Numbered from the stretch's first letter, positions 47,404 to 59,200 are shown. The stretch: 64,000 nt of DNA from Eulemur rufifrons (GCF_041146395.1 NC_090990.1:42728001-42792000); one strand, 5' to 3'. Notes: generated from the sequence alone by a model not told the origin. A program made the numbers and translations.

Positions 47404-47795
47404 CCATGACTTCTTTCACCTTTGAAGCTTTTTATATGCTGTGTTCTCTGCTTAGGACACGATGCCTCCTTATTTTTCACTGTGTCCCTCCCCTCCCCAT
47501 TGCCCGGGTAAGTTCTAACAGCCACCTACCCGTCCAGTTTCAGTTTAAAAACCACTTTCTCAAAATAGCTGTCTTTGATCTCCTACTGTATTACCTCTCA
47601 TAGCGCAAGTACTCTGCAATCTCAGCCTATCATGGTGTACTGGAATTGCCTGTGGAATCTCCCTCTCCTTCACCAGACATAATCTCCACGAGGACATCTT
47701 GTCTTGGGTTTGTTTCAATCATTAGTATATTCTAAGAGGCCAGCAAAGGGCTTGGCACATAGAAGGTTTCAATAAATATTTCTCAAATGAAAGGG
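47404..47795 (+). mobile_element. L2 element (3' third)
   Basis: 'cagtttcagtttaaaaacca', 'cataatctccacgaggacat', 'gggcttggcacatagaaggt', 'ttcaataaatatttctcaaa' trace the L2 3' end in order. Confidence 0.85.
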
Positions 47796-48475
47796 GAAAG
47801 GTATATTAAACACTTCAAACAGCCATCAAATTCAAAAGATCTCCAAGCACTTAATAAGAAATTCTTCCTGCGGTCTTATCATACTGTTTCCACGGATGGG
47901 AAAAAGACAGTCGATTGGTGAATTGCACCAGTTATCTCAGGCAAGTTGACATTTGTTGTACTGCAGGGAATTTCTCTTAACACAATATTTCCTGGGAGGA
48001 GCAGGTAAATATTGAGACAAGATACACATCAAGTTTTTTCTGTGAACCACTGTACAATAATCAATTCCAGAGATAACAAAGGCGTTTGTTAACAGCTCCA
48101 TCTCCTTTTTCAAAGCTCGGTTCTCAGTCTGGCAACGTTACAAAGCTCAAGAAAAGAAGTGTTGTTAGCAGATGCCAACCACTTGTCAGAGGAAAAATCC
48201 AAAAGGCACGATGCAATACCTCAGCTTTTTTACATACAGATAGGCTTTCTGTCCTCCGGTTCATCAAAATTCCTGATGGAGTAGCTGTAGAAATGGAAAG
48301 TGAAGGTTTTACAAGCAGATTAAATAAGAAAAAAATTCAGCCCAGCAGAAAACTACTTGCTCAGGTCCTCTGGTTTTCGGCGATACTTCTGCAAACAAGA
48401 ATTTGTGGCTGGGGACATAGCTTTCCCTTTATCAGAGTACTTTGCACACTAAATATGTTATTATTACTAATGTAT
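47796..48475. other. Unassigned stretch with a 135-codon open frame
   Basis: The frame 48086-48493 on plus has no recognisable domain, no flanking splice pattern that I trust, and no codon-bias cue. I treat it as chance. Confidence 0.35.
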
Positions 48476-48479
48476 TTTG

Positions 48480-48620
48480 GTCACCTGGGCTAGATTTTGG
48501 GGGCAAAAACTTTGTTTCATTCACCTTTGTACCTTTGGCCCCCTCAGTAGCACACAGAAGGTGCCCAGCGCAAGTGAGTGAATGACATGAATAAAATGAA
48601 TGAATGACATGAATAAACAT
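48480..48620 (+). mobile_element. L2 3' end
   Basis: 'cctcagtagcacacagaagg' and 'tgcccagcgcaagtgagtga', with repeated 'atgaatgaatgacat' units, match the L2 terminus and its short tail repeats. Confidence 0.65.
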
Positions 48621-49800
48621 CCATGAGTGAAGCCACTGCAGTCCCTGGTTGAAAGAGCTAAATAAATTATTCTTGGATGGATTTCTATAGAATTGCTATT
48701 ACATACTTTTGGAACTTTCCCATGCAAACAGATTAATACCATTCAAAATTCTTTTCAAAATATGGTATCAGAATTGGGGCTAGATTTTAATTTTTACTCT
48801 TTCTTAAGAGAAGATGCATTTTATTTTGTGCCAAAACTGTGGTCTGATGAAGCCTGGTTGCTTCCGCATCCCACTGTGCACACTAGCAGGAGCCCAATAA
48901 TAATACATATGTAGGCAGAACAGATAAATGAATGAATGAATGGATCTTCCTGTTGTTTTGGCTTCCCTAGTCAGTATCTGAGAAAACAGAGAAAAACTGA
49001 ATGAGAAGACCAGGTTGAAGCAAGCCTGCATCACACTTTGTATCTTTTGCAGGACTGACTATTCCTGACTCAGTAGCTTCATTGAGTTTCAATGTTTTAT
49101 ATCTCAGCTGACATCACCACGCATTAAATTCTCTTCCTGCAGGCTGGTGAAGCACCATCAAAGTCTTACCTTCCTAAATGTTTCCTTTATCTCTAGTGAG
49201 CCAGGAGGATGCAGAACCCTGTTTGAGGAGCAAGCCCAGCCTTTTGTCCCTGGCCTCCTGACATACTTCAGAGCCACTGCCAAGGAATCTGACTGCGCAG
49301 TCACCTCCAATCCGTGAATCGTGGCTACGTTAAGCCAGAAAGAACATCTCAACCCTCCCTTATCTTCTCAGACCATTCGACAATCTTACATACAGAGCAT
49401 ATTGGAGTTTGCAATTTCTGTGGCCACATCAAAGAAACAGGACTCGTTTTCTCAATGTCTGCTGACTCTAGTCTTTCTTCTTTGGCTTTACCCTGTCTCC
49501 CTATTTACTATACGCTTGTACTCTTGACCTTTCTCCTTGTTTCCTTGTTTGGTTTTTTTTTTGTTGTTGTTGTTGGTTTTTGTCTTTTTTTTTTTTTTGA
49601 GAATTAGGAAACTTTGGAGAAAGAAAAAGAGATCTAAATTCAAATTATAGTTCTGCCATTAGGTGTAAGACTGTGGGAAAACACACAAGCCCTCTGACTC
49701 CTACTTGGTCATCTGTAACACAAGGATAAGAATGCCAAGGTATTAGATCTTGGGGGAGTATTGTATGACTTAATGTGGTCATTGCCAATCCTAAAGATGC
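48621..49800. other. Mostly unassigned stretch
   Basis: A weak L2-like end lies at 48855-48948, with (GAAT)n-like repeats. A (TTG)n/T-rich low-complexity run is at 49552-49599. No exon recognised. Confidence 0.4.
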
Positions 49801-49804
49801 ACAC

Positions 49805-50355
49805 GTTAGTTTTCTATCACTGCATAACAAATTACCACAAATTTACCAGGTTAAGACAACATTCTCTCACAGTTTTGCAACTCAGAATCTGAGCAGTCCT
49901 AACTGGGTTTTCTGCTTAGGGTCACACAAGGTCAAAGTCAAAGTGTCAGCTGGGCTCTTATCTGGAGGCTCCTGGGAATAATCAGCTTCCAAACTCATTT
50001 ACATTGTTGGCAGAATTCGGTTCCATGCAGTTGTAGGACTGAGGTCCTGTGTCCTTGCTGGGTGTCAGCCAGGGACCACTGTGGGCCCTAAGGCCACCTG
50101 GGCTCATTCTCACCTGACCCTCCCCACCTTCAAGTCAGCAAAAGGGTGCATCAGGTCCTTTTTAAACGTGAAACCTCTCCAACTTTTTCCTCTGCCATAA
50201 GCTAGAGAAAATTCTGTTTTTAAAAGGCTCATGTAATTAGATTGGACCTACCCAGAAAATTTCCCTTTTGCCACTTGATGTGACATAATCACCAGAGTGA
50301 CAGCTCATCATACTCACAGCTCCCACCCACAGTCCAGGCCAGGAAATCTTACAAG
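49805..50355 (+). mobile_element. MLT1-like LTR (ERVL-MaLR)
   Basis: 'ttagttttctatcactgcat', 'aacaaattaccacaaattta', 'cagaattcggttccatgcag', 'ttgtaggactgaggtcctgt' and 'gctcatgtaattagattgga' are MaLR-type LTR landmarks in order. A solo LTR without coding sequence. Subfamily uncertain. Confidence 0.75.
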
Positions 50356-50389
50356 GGCAAAAATCATTCTTAGAATTCTGACAACATAG

Positions 50390-50545
50390 TATATCAGATT
50401 CACCTTGGAGCTTTTTAAAAATTCTGATTTTTCTGTCTCTACCCCAGGCTCTCTGAATCAGAATCTTTAAGAGTGGATTCTGAGATTTGTATATTTAAAA
50501 ATTTCCTTAGATAATCTGCATGTAACCAATACATGAATCTAAAGT
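50390..50545. mobile_element. MER5-type hAT fragment
   Basis: 'cagattcaccttggagcttt', 'ttaaaaattctgatttttct' and 'ccaggctctctgaatcagaa' match MER5-type sequence; the near-palindromic design makes strand ambiguous. Confidence 0.7.
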
Positions 50546-50649
50546 GAATATCATCGAGTTAATGCATTCAAGAGCCTTGTACAGTGCTTGATATATAATA
50601 TAAACGCAATGAGTATCATTTTTCTGTTCCTCTTTCTTCTAGCACCTTG

Positions 50650-50825
50650 AAATTCAAGCTGTGGTCCAAGAACTAACAGCGTCATCCAGTATCATCACCA
50701 CTTAGGAGCATCCTAGAAATATAGAATCTCAAGAGCTACCCCAGAGAGTCAGAATCTGTATTGTAACAAGATGTGCAGGTCATTGGTAACATTAAAGTTT
50801 GATTACCACTGCTTTAGAAAACTCT
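50650..50825 (+). mobile_element. MER5A-type hAT element
   Basis: 'caagctgtggtccaagaact', 'tagaaatatagaatctcaag', 'gtcagaatctgtattgtaac' and 'taaagtttgattaccactgc' follow MER5A from near its 5' to its 3' end. Confidence 0.8.
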
Positions 50826-51194
50826 CCAGGAATGGACCCATATCATCAACCCTCACATGCTATTTAAACTTACCAGTACCAAAGGGATGTGTCTACACAA
50901 ATATTTCAATTCTATTAGATTCAGTTCAACTGAATCCCACATCATTTCCCCACATTTGCTGTCTCCCCAGCACAGTGCTATATGGTAGAAGGAAAGAAAG
51001 ACTAGCAAGCCATAATTTAAGTTTATTAGGTGCTTTCACCATTATTGGGTACATAAAATAGAGAACTATTCGAAGCTGCATGTTTGAGAGAACACTGGTA
51101 GAACTATAAGAACATTTTATTTCAGAGTAGGCAGAGAGAAGAACTTGAGCTGCGCTTGAAGGATATGGACATTCTTTAGAACCTAGTTTAATGT

Positions 51195-51300
51195 TATCAT
51201 CTCATTTATTCATTCACTCAATAAATATTTATCGAGCTCCCATTATGTGCTGGGCACTTGGCATAGACACTCTTCCTGAATTCGTGGGGCTGCCAGGCCC
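51195..51300 (-). mobile_element. L2 fragment
   Basis: 'attcactcaataaatattta', 'tcgagctcccattatgtgct', 'gggcacttggcatagacact' are antisense L2. Confidence 0.8.
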
Positions 51301-51490
51301 TGGCTGTCCCCCCTGACCTCATGGCCTTACTGCAATACTCAGCACACTGCACTATATCTTCTTGCTTAATGTGTCAGGTTCCGGTGAAGGACTGTGCATT
51401 TCTCAGAGACCAAGCTACATTTTTCTTGGTATGTGCTTCAGTATGATAGTGCTTAGCATATATGTGAGTGAATTAATGAATAAATGAATA
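51300..51490 (+). mobile_element. L2 fragment
   Basis: 'gaccaagctacatttttctt' and 'gtgagtgaattaatgaataa' fit the sense L2 terminus, abutting an antisense L2. Confidence 0.55.
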
Positions 51491-51494
51491 AGGA

Positions 51495-51960
51495 CAAGAA
51501 AGAGAAAGGGCATTGTAGGAGTGAGGAACATTCATGGATCGGGTGAGCATAGCAACTTGGGGAGACGATTCTAGCCAGATCTTATATGAGAGTTCACTCT
51601 GAACAATCGATGGCGTAAGGTTTGATGGAGCTAGAGTATAGAAAGATTGGAATATTAGGATGGAAAATGTACTTTTCAAGTAAATTCAATAGATATGTAT
51701 TAAGCTAATGAGCAATAGGGAGCTACTATAAGATGTTGAGGAAAGCAGAAGAGATCTGGTCTATGATTTGGTAATCTTCGGTACCTTATAGAGATTAATC
51801 TTATAGATCTACTAGGTCTTAACCAAAAGGGTTGGTATGGCAGAGATGGAGGCAGAAGGACAACGTATGGGTGTGACATGTGTGTGTTTAATGTGTATAT
51901 TTGGGGGTGTAAGGAGAGAGGTATCACAGCCATCCAAGAAAAAAATAAATCATGAGCAGA
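51495..51960 (-). mobile_element. L2 internal fragment (diverged)
   Basis: 'gaaagagaaagggcattgta', 'ttcatggatcgggtgagcat', 'gagctactataagatgttga' resemble the internal antisense L2 region that precedes the terminal segment. Confidence 0.45.
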
Positions 51961-52089
51961 TGCTCAATATGGAAGAGTTCCCATTTCAGACAAGCCAGAA
52001 CATTTAAAAATAGATTGATAGGCCAATTCTGTCCCAACAGAGCTCTGAGAAAACCTCCTTGGAATGCTGATTTACAGTCCACTTTCTGA

Positions 52090-52215
52090 TGCATTCATTC
52101 TTGCATTTGTTCATCCATTCCACAAATATTAAGTCAGTGCTGAGTACCATGGTAAGGTCTGGGGTTACAGAGATGAATAAAATAAGGTCTCCTGCTCCTG
52201 CAGGGGGAAAAGAAA
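52090..52215 (-). mobile_element. L2 fragment
   Basis: 'gcattcattcttgcatttgt', 'gtgctgagtaccatggtaag', 'ggttacagagatgaataaaa' fit antisense L2. Confidence 0.75.
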
Positions 52216-52344
52216 ACCCTTCAAATTAAACTTATTCACTTTGTTAGAGGATTAATTGTGTTAGTGATAAGATGAAATTGAAGATGAACTACTCCGTCTG
52301 CAAGTTCTTTAAGCTTTTGTCGAAGGCCTGATATTTTCTGGCTC

Positions 52345-52530
52345 AGCAATGTGGTAAAATGGAAGGCAGACAGCTGAGCCCAAGGCTGAATCCATCCCTT
52401 GCTAGCTACGTCGGCTTGTGTCTGCTTCCTCATTCGTAAATGGGCATGATTCCCTCATCATAAGATTATACGAAATTTAGAGAACCAACGTGTGCAAGCA
52501 CCTAGGTGAGTGCATAGTGCTCCTCTGGGT
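52345..52530 (+). mobile_element. MIR SINE
   Basis: 'ccttgctagctacgtcggct', 'cttcctcattcgtaaatggg' fit the sense MIR core. Confidence 0.7.
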
Positions 52531-53265
52531 TTCAGAGGCTGAACCTATTATAAAATCTGCATGACCTGGGCTCCGTGGCCAGCCGGCTTCCAGTTGCACT
52601 TGGATCAGAAGGGAAAAAAAGAAAGAAGCTGGAATATTTCTTTATTATTTCTTCCCTACTCTCTCCCTTCTCTATCACTATGTCCCTGGCAAAAGCCACA
52701 TCCTTCTGAGATCCACCAATAGCTCCAGCTTCACTCTGGAGCTTTCACTGGGGTCCTCTCCTTGTTCCTTCAGTAAGGAGGGTAATGCTTCTCCCATTGT
52801 TCCCTCCTGGGTGCTTCAACACCCTTTGTTGGTTTCCTAACTCCGACCAGATCTCTGCACGTAGTTCCTTTAATAGCCCTGTCATTTGAACCACCTAGCC
52901 TGAATTATAATTCTTGCCTGTACCTTGACTGGCACAAAGAGGTTAAGTTCTACCAGCAAGGCCAGAACTTCACAAAGTGTCTTCTATGACAAAGAGTTAT
53001 GCTGTAAAAAGGAAGTTTCTATGGTCATATAAGTTTGGAAAATGCTGTATATTTGATTTCCTTCTTGGAGAGTCGTGATATATATTAACATATTAAAGGT
53101 TCAGAGAAGCCTGAAATGAAGAAATGTGTTTAATTTTATTTAACATCATTTTCTATTCTCATTTGACCATGAAACTATTATTTCATGTAACACCTATTAA
53201 CATCCCACACTTGAGGAAATGCTGAACTAGGCTAAGCTAATAAGATAATTTGTCACATTTATAGC
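52531..53265. other. Unassigned stretch
   Basis: No exon or classified repeat recognised with confidence. Confidence 0.4.
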
Positions 53266-53269
53266 AGTT

Positions 53270-53410
53270 TGAGGGCAAAAGAACATTGGACTTGGACTCA
53301 AGATTTGCTGCTTATCCTGAATCTGCCACCAGCTCATGGAAGACCTTGAGCAGGCATCTCACCACACCAGGGCTCAGTCTTCACCGAGAAGCTAGAGAAA
53401 TGATCTGTTT
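53270..53410 (+). mobile_element. MIR-like SINE
   Basis: 'gaacattggacttggactca', 'gccaccagctcatggaagac' and 'cttgagcaggcatctcacca' fit a diverged sense MIR. Confidence 0.55.
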
Positions 53411-54925
53411 CACTCATACAAATCCGACTCCAGTGCATGCTCATAATACTCTCACCAGCATGAGCAATCTTGGCAGTTTGGGTAGAAGGATCTCAGCAAT
53501 GTTTTGCTTTGTTTCTTTTGCAACTGCAGCTTCTCACCCCCAGCATTTTACTTCTTCACAGTTTTTATTTCAGTCAAGACTCCAGAATTTCAAAAGCACT
53601 TTTATTGAACCTCACAGCAATGTTTGTAGAGCAAAATCCCACCATTTTTAATGTTCTCTCCACTATCCCACACTCCAGTTTCTGCAGTAGTAAAGTGATA
53701 GTACCAAAGCCATTTCCAATTCTAAGGCTTTACGATAGGTTCAATGTGGTACTTTTCATTTGGTTATTATGCATCAGGGAGGGGAATAGCCCCTCCTCAA
53801 TAGTCAGTGAAAACTGGAGTTGTAGTGTATTGGGTCAGATTTCCCCATTCTCAGAAGGCTTAATACAGAAAAGCAAAGTCTGAACACATTTGGACCCTGA
53901 TGAATAGCCATCAAATATCATTCTAAACCCCAAAAAAAGAAAATCAGCAAAAAAGAGCTATGTCTACAGCCATCAGAGCAATATTTCAGGCATGTAACTC
54001 TGCCCGGTGGATGCTATTCCATACATAAAACACAGTCCAGATATTTCTCCCAACAAGGCAAATTGTGGCTCACAGGAAATGGAATTGAATACAGATTTCA
54101 GTTCTCACAGTTTTAGATAAAAATGTAAATGAGGAGCAAGACAATAATTAAACAAATCATTCACAGGAATTTTTATGGCCTACTTAACAACCATCAGCAC
54201 AATTCAAGACACAGCAAGAAATTCTGAGTCCTCAAAATAATTGATCTGCAACAAGACAAACACACATTTAATCACCATACTGGAGTCGAATTTAAGGGGC
54301 AGATAGTTGGCATCAAATTCTTACTTTTTCATACTTTATTTTTTCCCAGATACTTGACAAGAAAGTGATTAACCAAATTCTGAACAAAGATCAGTAAGAC
54401 AGTCTAATATTATCTGATCATACAATCTATCACCCAACTTCAAAACTATCTATCTGAGATAGGATGACTAAAATTACTCACAAAACAAATCTGCCCCTTC
54501 CAAATGGGGACAAGGAGAGGGAGGCACTTTGTGAAATGATTGTTCTCTGTGTAATCTTTTTTTAAATGTTTTAACCAAAACGAAGTTAAAATTTCTTTAA
54601 TGTACAAGTCAAAATGTCCAGTGCACTTCATGATTGTTGGATAATATTAGAGTTAGAATTGTGATGCCTGTGTCGACTGGTCCCCTCCAAAATGGCCACA
54701 CAGCTAAATGCCATTTTAGATGAGTTTAATGTAAATGTAGGCATTTGTCAAGGTGTATAAGAAGTGTTGCAAAACTAGAAGGGGTCTTGAATGTAGGCTG
54801 GAGAAATCGAGTCATGCAGAAGAGAAAATCTGAAATTGCAGAGGAGGAGAACGGAGGATACCAGTTAAAATCGGAGGAAGCAGGAATTAGGGAAAATATT
54901 GCTTCCTTTTTACAATGAGAAAAAT
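53411..54925. other. Unassigned stretch with overlapping open frames
   Basis: Two overlapping frames (53286-53651 and 53470-53883, plus) have no recognisable domain and are judged chance. No repeat was confidently classified. Confidence 0.4.
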
Positions 54926-54934
54926 AAAGTCCAC

Positions 54935-55030
54935 AGACACATTGTCGTCTCAGTCACATAGCGAATAAGTGGCACAGCCAGGATCACAATTTAGGAATGG
55001 ACTCCAAGGCTGGTTCTTTTCCCTGCATAT
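54935..55030 (-). mobile_element. MIR fragment
   Basis: 'gtctcagtcacatagcgaat', 'aagtggcacagccaggatca' fit antisense MIR. Confidence 0.7.
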
Positions 55031-55484
55031 GTTGTTGGTCGCCTAGTCTGTGCAGTTTTAGAACAGATCGCCTACAGGGAAAATGGCATTTGCTATCTTA
55101 ACTTCTAAGAACCATGGAAGGTCATTCCTGTTACCACCTTGATTTAATTAGGCACATTTTTTTTTAAACTTAGAAATGGTACTCTACTCTTACCATTTCC
55201 CTTAGCATGTTCATACCTTTATATTTATGATGCACAAAGGAATTAGATTCTGCAGCAAAAAGTACACTAAAATTTTTCTTCTTTGCCTTTATAACTTTGG
55301 ATTTTAAGGGCATAGTTGTCTCCTATTTAATGCATAGAGTAGGGAGGGTTTGCTTTATTTCTTCGGGTAGCACTGAGTGCCTTCACCTTTCTAGAAAGTT
55401 CATCCCCCTCTCCTCTGTGTTACCTCTAGACTCCATACATGACTTCAGCTTAGAAGGCATCACATGATTATATTTATAGCAAAG

Positions 55485-55960
55485 GCAGTGTGGTGAAGAG
55501 CTTGCAGTCAGACAGACCTGGGTTCAAATTCCCATTTACTGAAAGTTAACCCTGGGCAAGTTAAGCTCTTTGTGCCTTAGTGGCTCATTTAAAAGTTAAT
55601 GACAGTGATAGCTACCTCACATGGTGTGTTCTAGAGGCTGTGGGCGCCTAGGCTGAACACCCCTCTCCCAGCTGCCCTGTGTGTTGACTGCCCCCCTTCT
55701 GTGTAGAATTGCCCTGATCCCTCGGGAGGCCTTTCACCTGGGAGGTTCCCCCTGCAGTCACTGACTCAGGGCTCCAGAGCCCAGATGGTCACTTAGTCCT
55801 TTCCCTGCCCTATCTTGCTTCCCTGCCCCCAATAAATCTTCTCAGTATGAAGTCCTTCTTCGGCTCTGATTCTAAGGGATCAACTTAATGTAGAGTTGTG
55901 AGATTAAATGATAAACCAGTTTGCACGTTGCCTGGCATACATGAAGAGTTCCCAAACGGT
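55485..55960 (+). mobile_element. MIR SINE split by a later insertion
   Basis: The left part (55485-55624) has 'tgtggtgaagagcttgcagt', 'gacctgggttcaaattccca' and 'gtgatagctacctcacatgg'. The right part (55888-55960) resumes with 'ttgtgagattaaatgataaa' and 'tgcctggcatac'. The interruption is described separately. Confidence 0.8.
55625..55887 (+). mobile_element. LTR-like insertion in MIR, family not recognised
   Basis: About 263 bp interrupt the MIR. The insert begins TGTGTTCTAG, is C/T-rich, has an AATAAA at 55831-55836 and ends about 50 bases later, an arrangement like the R-U5 end of a retroviral-type LTR. Possible 4-bp flanks are 'atgg' and 'atgt', an imperfect match. I do not recognise the family; it may be a lineage-specific solo LTR of an endogenous retrovirus, with no coding sequence. 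Confidence 0.5.
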
Positions 55961-56783
55961 AGCTATATGATCATGTCCTTAGCCATTTCTGGTACCTTTA
56001 GCACAATTCCTGGCACCTAGAGCTGCTCCATCCATTGAACAAAGTGAGGCTACACAAAATCACATCTTGTCATCTATGCATCAAATCTGTGCACCCTGAA
56101 TACCCTTTGGGGTGTCTGCTATTTATCTCTCTCTGTCATCTCCATTCTACTAACACTTCCACCTCTACTTATTTCTGTATATTTTCCTTTAATCCCAATA
56201 ACCACAACAATGCCTATTGCATTCCTAAAGACAAGGTGCCCATACAGGAGAGAGAAAAACAGTTTCTCCTCTCAAGAAATACAAGCGTGTTCTCAGATTT
56301 ACGATCAACATAAAATAAAAGAACAATGCATACTGTTAGATTTCAGGAAGTATTTAGGGGAAAATTATGAGTTTATGGTTTTATACATAACCACATTAAT
56401 GATACATTGATATATTTAAAGTAGTTACTTGTTTTTCTCCTCTTTAAAATACTAAGGTAATGATAATACTGAGTATATGATCTGAGGAATTCAAATAGCT
56501 GGTGAGCTTGTACTTTTTAAACTTACAACAGCAAGGCTATTGTAAAAACATACTGAAATTAAAACAAGAGCCTAATACTTGATGTTTCAGGTATCATGAC
56601 TCATCGGATACTCGTGCTAGGAAAATAAATTGTACTTCTGTGTTGCTTCTGACTACCACGAAAACAAGTCCAATCCCCTCATGTCTGCTAAATAGAACAA
56701 ACCTTATTTCATTCAAAAAGAGAAAATCACAAGGAGTTAATGTGATGCATATGGGTTCAATTTTGGCTTCCATTAGAAAGTAT
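55961..56783. other. Unassigned stretch
   Basis: Open frames 56035-56313 and 56640-56837 show no recognisable domains. No classified repeat is seen before the Alu. Confidence 0.4.
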
Positions 56784-57100
56784 CCTCATGCCTGTAATCC
56801 TCACACTCTGGGAGGCCGAGGCAGGCGGATCGTTTGAGCTCAGGAGTTCGAGACCAGCCTGAGCAAGAGCGAGACCCCGTTTCTACTAAAAATAGAAAGT
56901 AATTATATAGACAACTAAAAATATGTATAGAAAAAATTAGCTGGGCATGGTGGCACATGCCTGTAGTCCCAGCTACTCTGGAGTCTGAGGCAGGAGGATT
57001 GCTTGAGCCCAGGAGTTTGAGGTTGATGTGAGGTAGGCTGACGCCATGGCACTCTAGCCCCGGCAAGAGTGAGACTCTGTCTCAAAAAAAAAAAAAAAAA
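56784..57100 (+). mobile_element. Near-full-length dimeric Alu (strepsirrhine type)
   Basis: Starts about 13 bases into the left arm ('catgcctgtaatcc') and runs through both arms to a 17-base A tail at 57084-57100. Flanks 'agaaagtat' (ending 56783) and 'ggaagtat' (57101-57108) look like a slightly mutated target duplication. The linker 'acaactaaaaatatgtatag' and right-arm 'aggctgacgccatggcactc' are strepsirrhine-type. Confidence 0.93.
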
Positions 57101-57108
57101 GGAAGTAT

Positions 57109-57665
57109 GAACTTACATCTCCTGTAGTTTGTCCCAGAGAGCATTACAGGGGTTCAGCTTCACAGCTCTGCAGCAAAATATTTAACCAAAAAGAAATGTC
57201 CTATTACGAGAGATAAAAAGTGTCCATATTATATTTATAAAGAAGTTCCACAGCTGGGCGAAAGAAGGGTACTCTTCATAAAAAGAAGGTCACATCCTAA
57301 AGAATTAGTTTTCTATCAGAAACTTCAGTGTTTGAAGTAGATGAAACATAGGGTATATTTGAGGATGTCAGCTAAGAAGTATTATGACATAAGTATTTAT
57401 TATAATGGTGTCAGATGCTCTGAAAAAAATATAAAGTAGGAACCTGGAAGTGTTAGAGAACTAAGAGAGGAAGTATTGGGTTTAGGAGAGGAGAGGTTGT
57501 AGCCTGCGCTCAGTAAAGAAGATGAAAGATAAGCAAGGAAGACATTGGCTTGGACCCCAGACTCAGGAAGCAAACAGGTATTGAAAGATATAGAGCCGAC
57601 CTCTCCTGCCAGCCAGGTATAAGGGTTGAGTGAGGTCATAAATGGACCAGGTTAGCACAATGCCC
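57109..57665. other. Unassigned stretch
   Basis: No exon or classified repeat recognised with confidence. Confidence 0.4.
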
Positions 57666-57719
57666 ACCCAGGTCAATGTCTGATACCTGGAGGGTGGCTA
57701 ATGAATAGTAATTAGCATT

Positions 57720-57805
57720 TGGATCCCTGGGCCTGCTATTTGGATAAAGAAATCAAGGCAGAGAGAGGAGTGCCAAGTAACTTGCCTGAGGTCATGCACA
57801 CAAAA
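57720..57805 (-). mobile_element. MIR fragment
   Basis: 'aatcaaggcagagagaggag', 'ccaagtaacttgcctgaggt' fit antisense MIR core. Confidence 0.65.
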
Positions 57806-57824
57806 TGTTATTGATGATCATCAA

Positions 57825-58020
57825 CCCGTCATCTCTATTTATAGATGCCAGTGCCAGGCTCTGTGCTAGGTGCTTTATGCACATCATTTGAGGGCAGCCC
57901 TGCGAGGTGAGAAAATGGAGAATGGAAGTGCTCGAGGTTTTACAGGTTCTCCGTGGCAGAGCCCAGCCTCGAGTGCAGGACCGACTGGCTCCTAAATCCA
58001 GGCTCTTCACTGCCAGATGA
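57825..58020 (-). mobile_element. MIR SINE
   Basis: 'aggctctgtgctaggtgctt', 'tatgcacatcatttgagggc', 'ctccgtggcagagcccagcc' and 'ctaaatccaggctcttcact' follow antisense MIR. Confidence 0.75.
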
Positions 58021-58034
58021 CACTGGCCAACGCC

Positions 58035-58185
58035 ATATTCTAATTTCCTGTGTATTCACTTGGCTCCGTTATAGATCGTGAGCTCCTAGAGGGGAGGAAC
58101 TGCATCTTGTTATCCCCATTTTCCAGGACAAAACACAGGGCTTGGCTCAAAAATATTTGTTCAGTGAATGAATGAATGAATTGGT
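58035..58185 (+). mobile_element. L2 3' end
   Basis: 'tcgtgagctcctagagggga', 'ggaactgcatcttgttatcc' and 'tttgttcagtgaatgaatga' fit the sense L2 terminus. Confidence 0.8.
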
Positions 58186-58429
58186 GCTTAGGCATATCTA
58201 TAAGCAGTGTCATCATGAATGGAAATGAAAAAAAGGAAATTCGATATTATGGGTAACATTTCCCAGACCGTCTTTATCTGCCAATGAAATTTCTCATACC
58301 TCTGTGAAGGTCTCCCTGATTTTCTTCAACCCCTATTCAAAATGATCACCCCTTCTACTAAACTTTGTTAATAAGTTTATTAAAATAGAGAGAGGCCAAA
58401 AGGAGCAATGGGGCTACCTTCTTCTGGGA

Positions 58430-58520
58430 CAAATCTGTTTCTTCATCTGTAAAATGGTGATAATTCCTCACACTGGTACCCAACGCGAAGGTTGTATGAA
58501 TAACATTCATTTAGTATTTA
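58430..58520 (+). mobile_element. MIR fragment
   Basis: 'tgtttcttcatctgtaaaat', 'ggtgataattcctcacactg' are sense MIR core. Confidence 0.75.
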
Positions 58521-58524
58521 TCAG

Positions 58525-59110
58525 TGCTTTCAGCATGCCACACACATATGTGCAAGATCCTAAAGCAAAAGGGAGGAAAAGGACACAGTTCTTGTCCTCA
58601 CAGATGTTATAACTTACTGTGGGAGACAGACATATAAATGGATAATTGCAACAGTGTAAAAAGTGCCATTTTGAAGACTCTAACTAAGTGTCAGGGGAGC
58701 ACAGAAGAAAAAGTGCTAGGCTCAGCCTGGGAGTGTTAGAGAGGGGCTGTCCAATTTAACAGCTAGGAGCACAGGCTCTGGATTCCAAGGCCTTGGGTTC
58801 AAATCCCAGTTTGACCACTTATCACTATCACTCATCACTTGTGTGACCTTAGGCAATTGACTCAATGCAACTGTCACCTTCCACTTCCCTGTTGAGAAAA
58901 TGAGGATAATAATAGTTCCAACCTGATAAGTTTGTTGTGTGGCTGAAAATGGCATATAACATCTAAAGCAGTTAGCACACGCCTGACACACAGTAAAAGC
59001 CTGATCAAGGCTTCACGGAAGAAGCTGTTTCATTTGTGGGAGAGACAAAGAGAGGTATTGCACGTGGAAGGCCTTAGAGGTGGAGTGAAAATGGTTCAGT
59101 GGTGTGAGGT
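58525..59110 (-). mobile_element. L2 element interrupted by MIR
   Basis: 'cagtgctttcagcatgccac', 'ggacacagttcttgtcctca', 'gggagacagacatataaatg' on the left and 'ggcttcacggaagaagctgt', 'ggaaggccttagaggtggag' on the right are consecutive antisense L2 segments, separated by the MIR at 58755-59005. Confidence 0.75.
58755..59005 (+). mobile_element. MIR SINE nested in L2
   Basis: 'ggagcacaggctctggattc', 'ccttgggttcaaatcccagt', 'tgtgtgaccttaggcaattg' and 'gttagcacacgcctgacaca' cover nearly the whole sense MIR. Confidence 0.9.
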
Positions 59111-59167
59111 TTTTGATGTTTTGATTTTATGACCCACTGTAAAAAATACACTTTATATCATAATTTG

Positions 59168-59200
59168 GCGCACACACACACACGTGCACACACACACCCC
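59168..59200. repeat. (CA)n microsatellite
   Basis: Two short CA runs separated by 'cgtg', a slightly interrupted dinucleotide repeat. Confidence 0.9.

Noticed and set aside
48086..48493. 135-codon open frame
   Set aside because: No domain, no trustworthy splice signals, and no similarity to a family I know. Its length is not exceptional for a 64-kb window.
53286..53883. Two overlapping open frames of 121 and 137 codons
   Set aside because: They overlap in different frames, include a MIR-derived beginning, and show no domain patterns.
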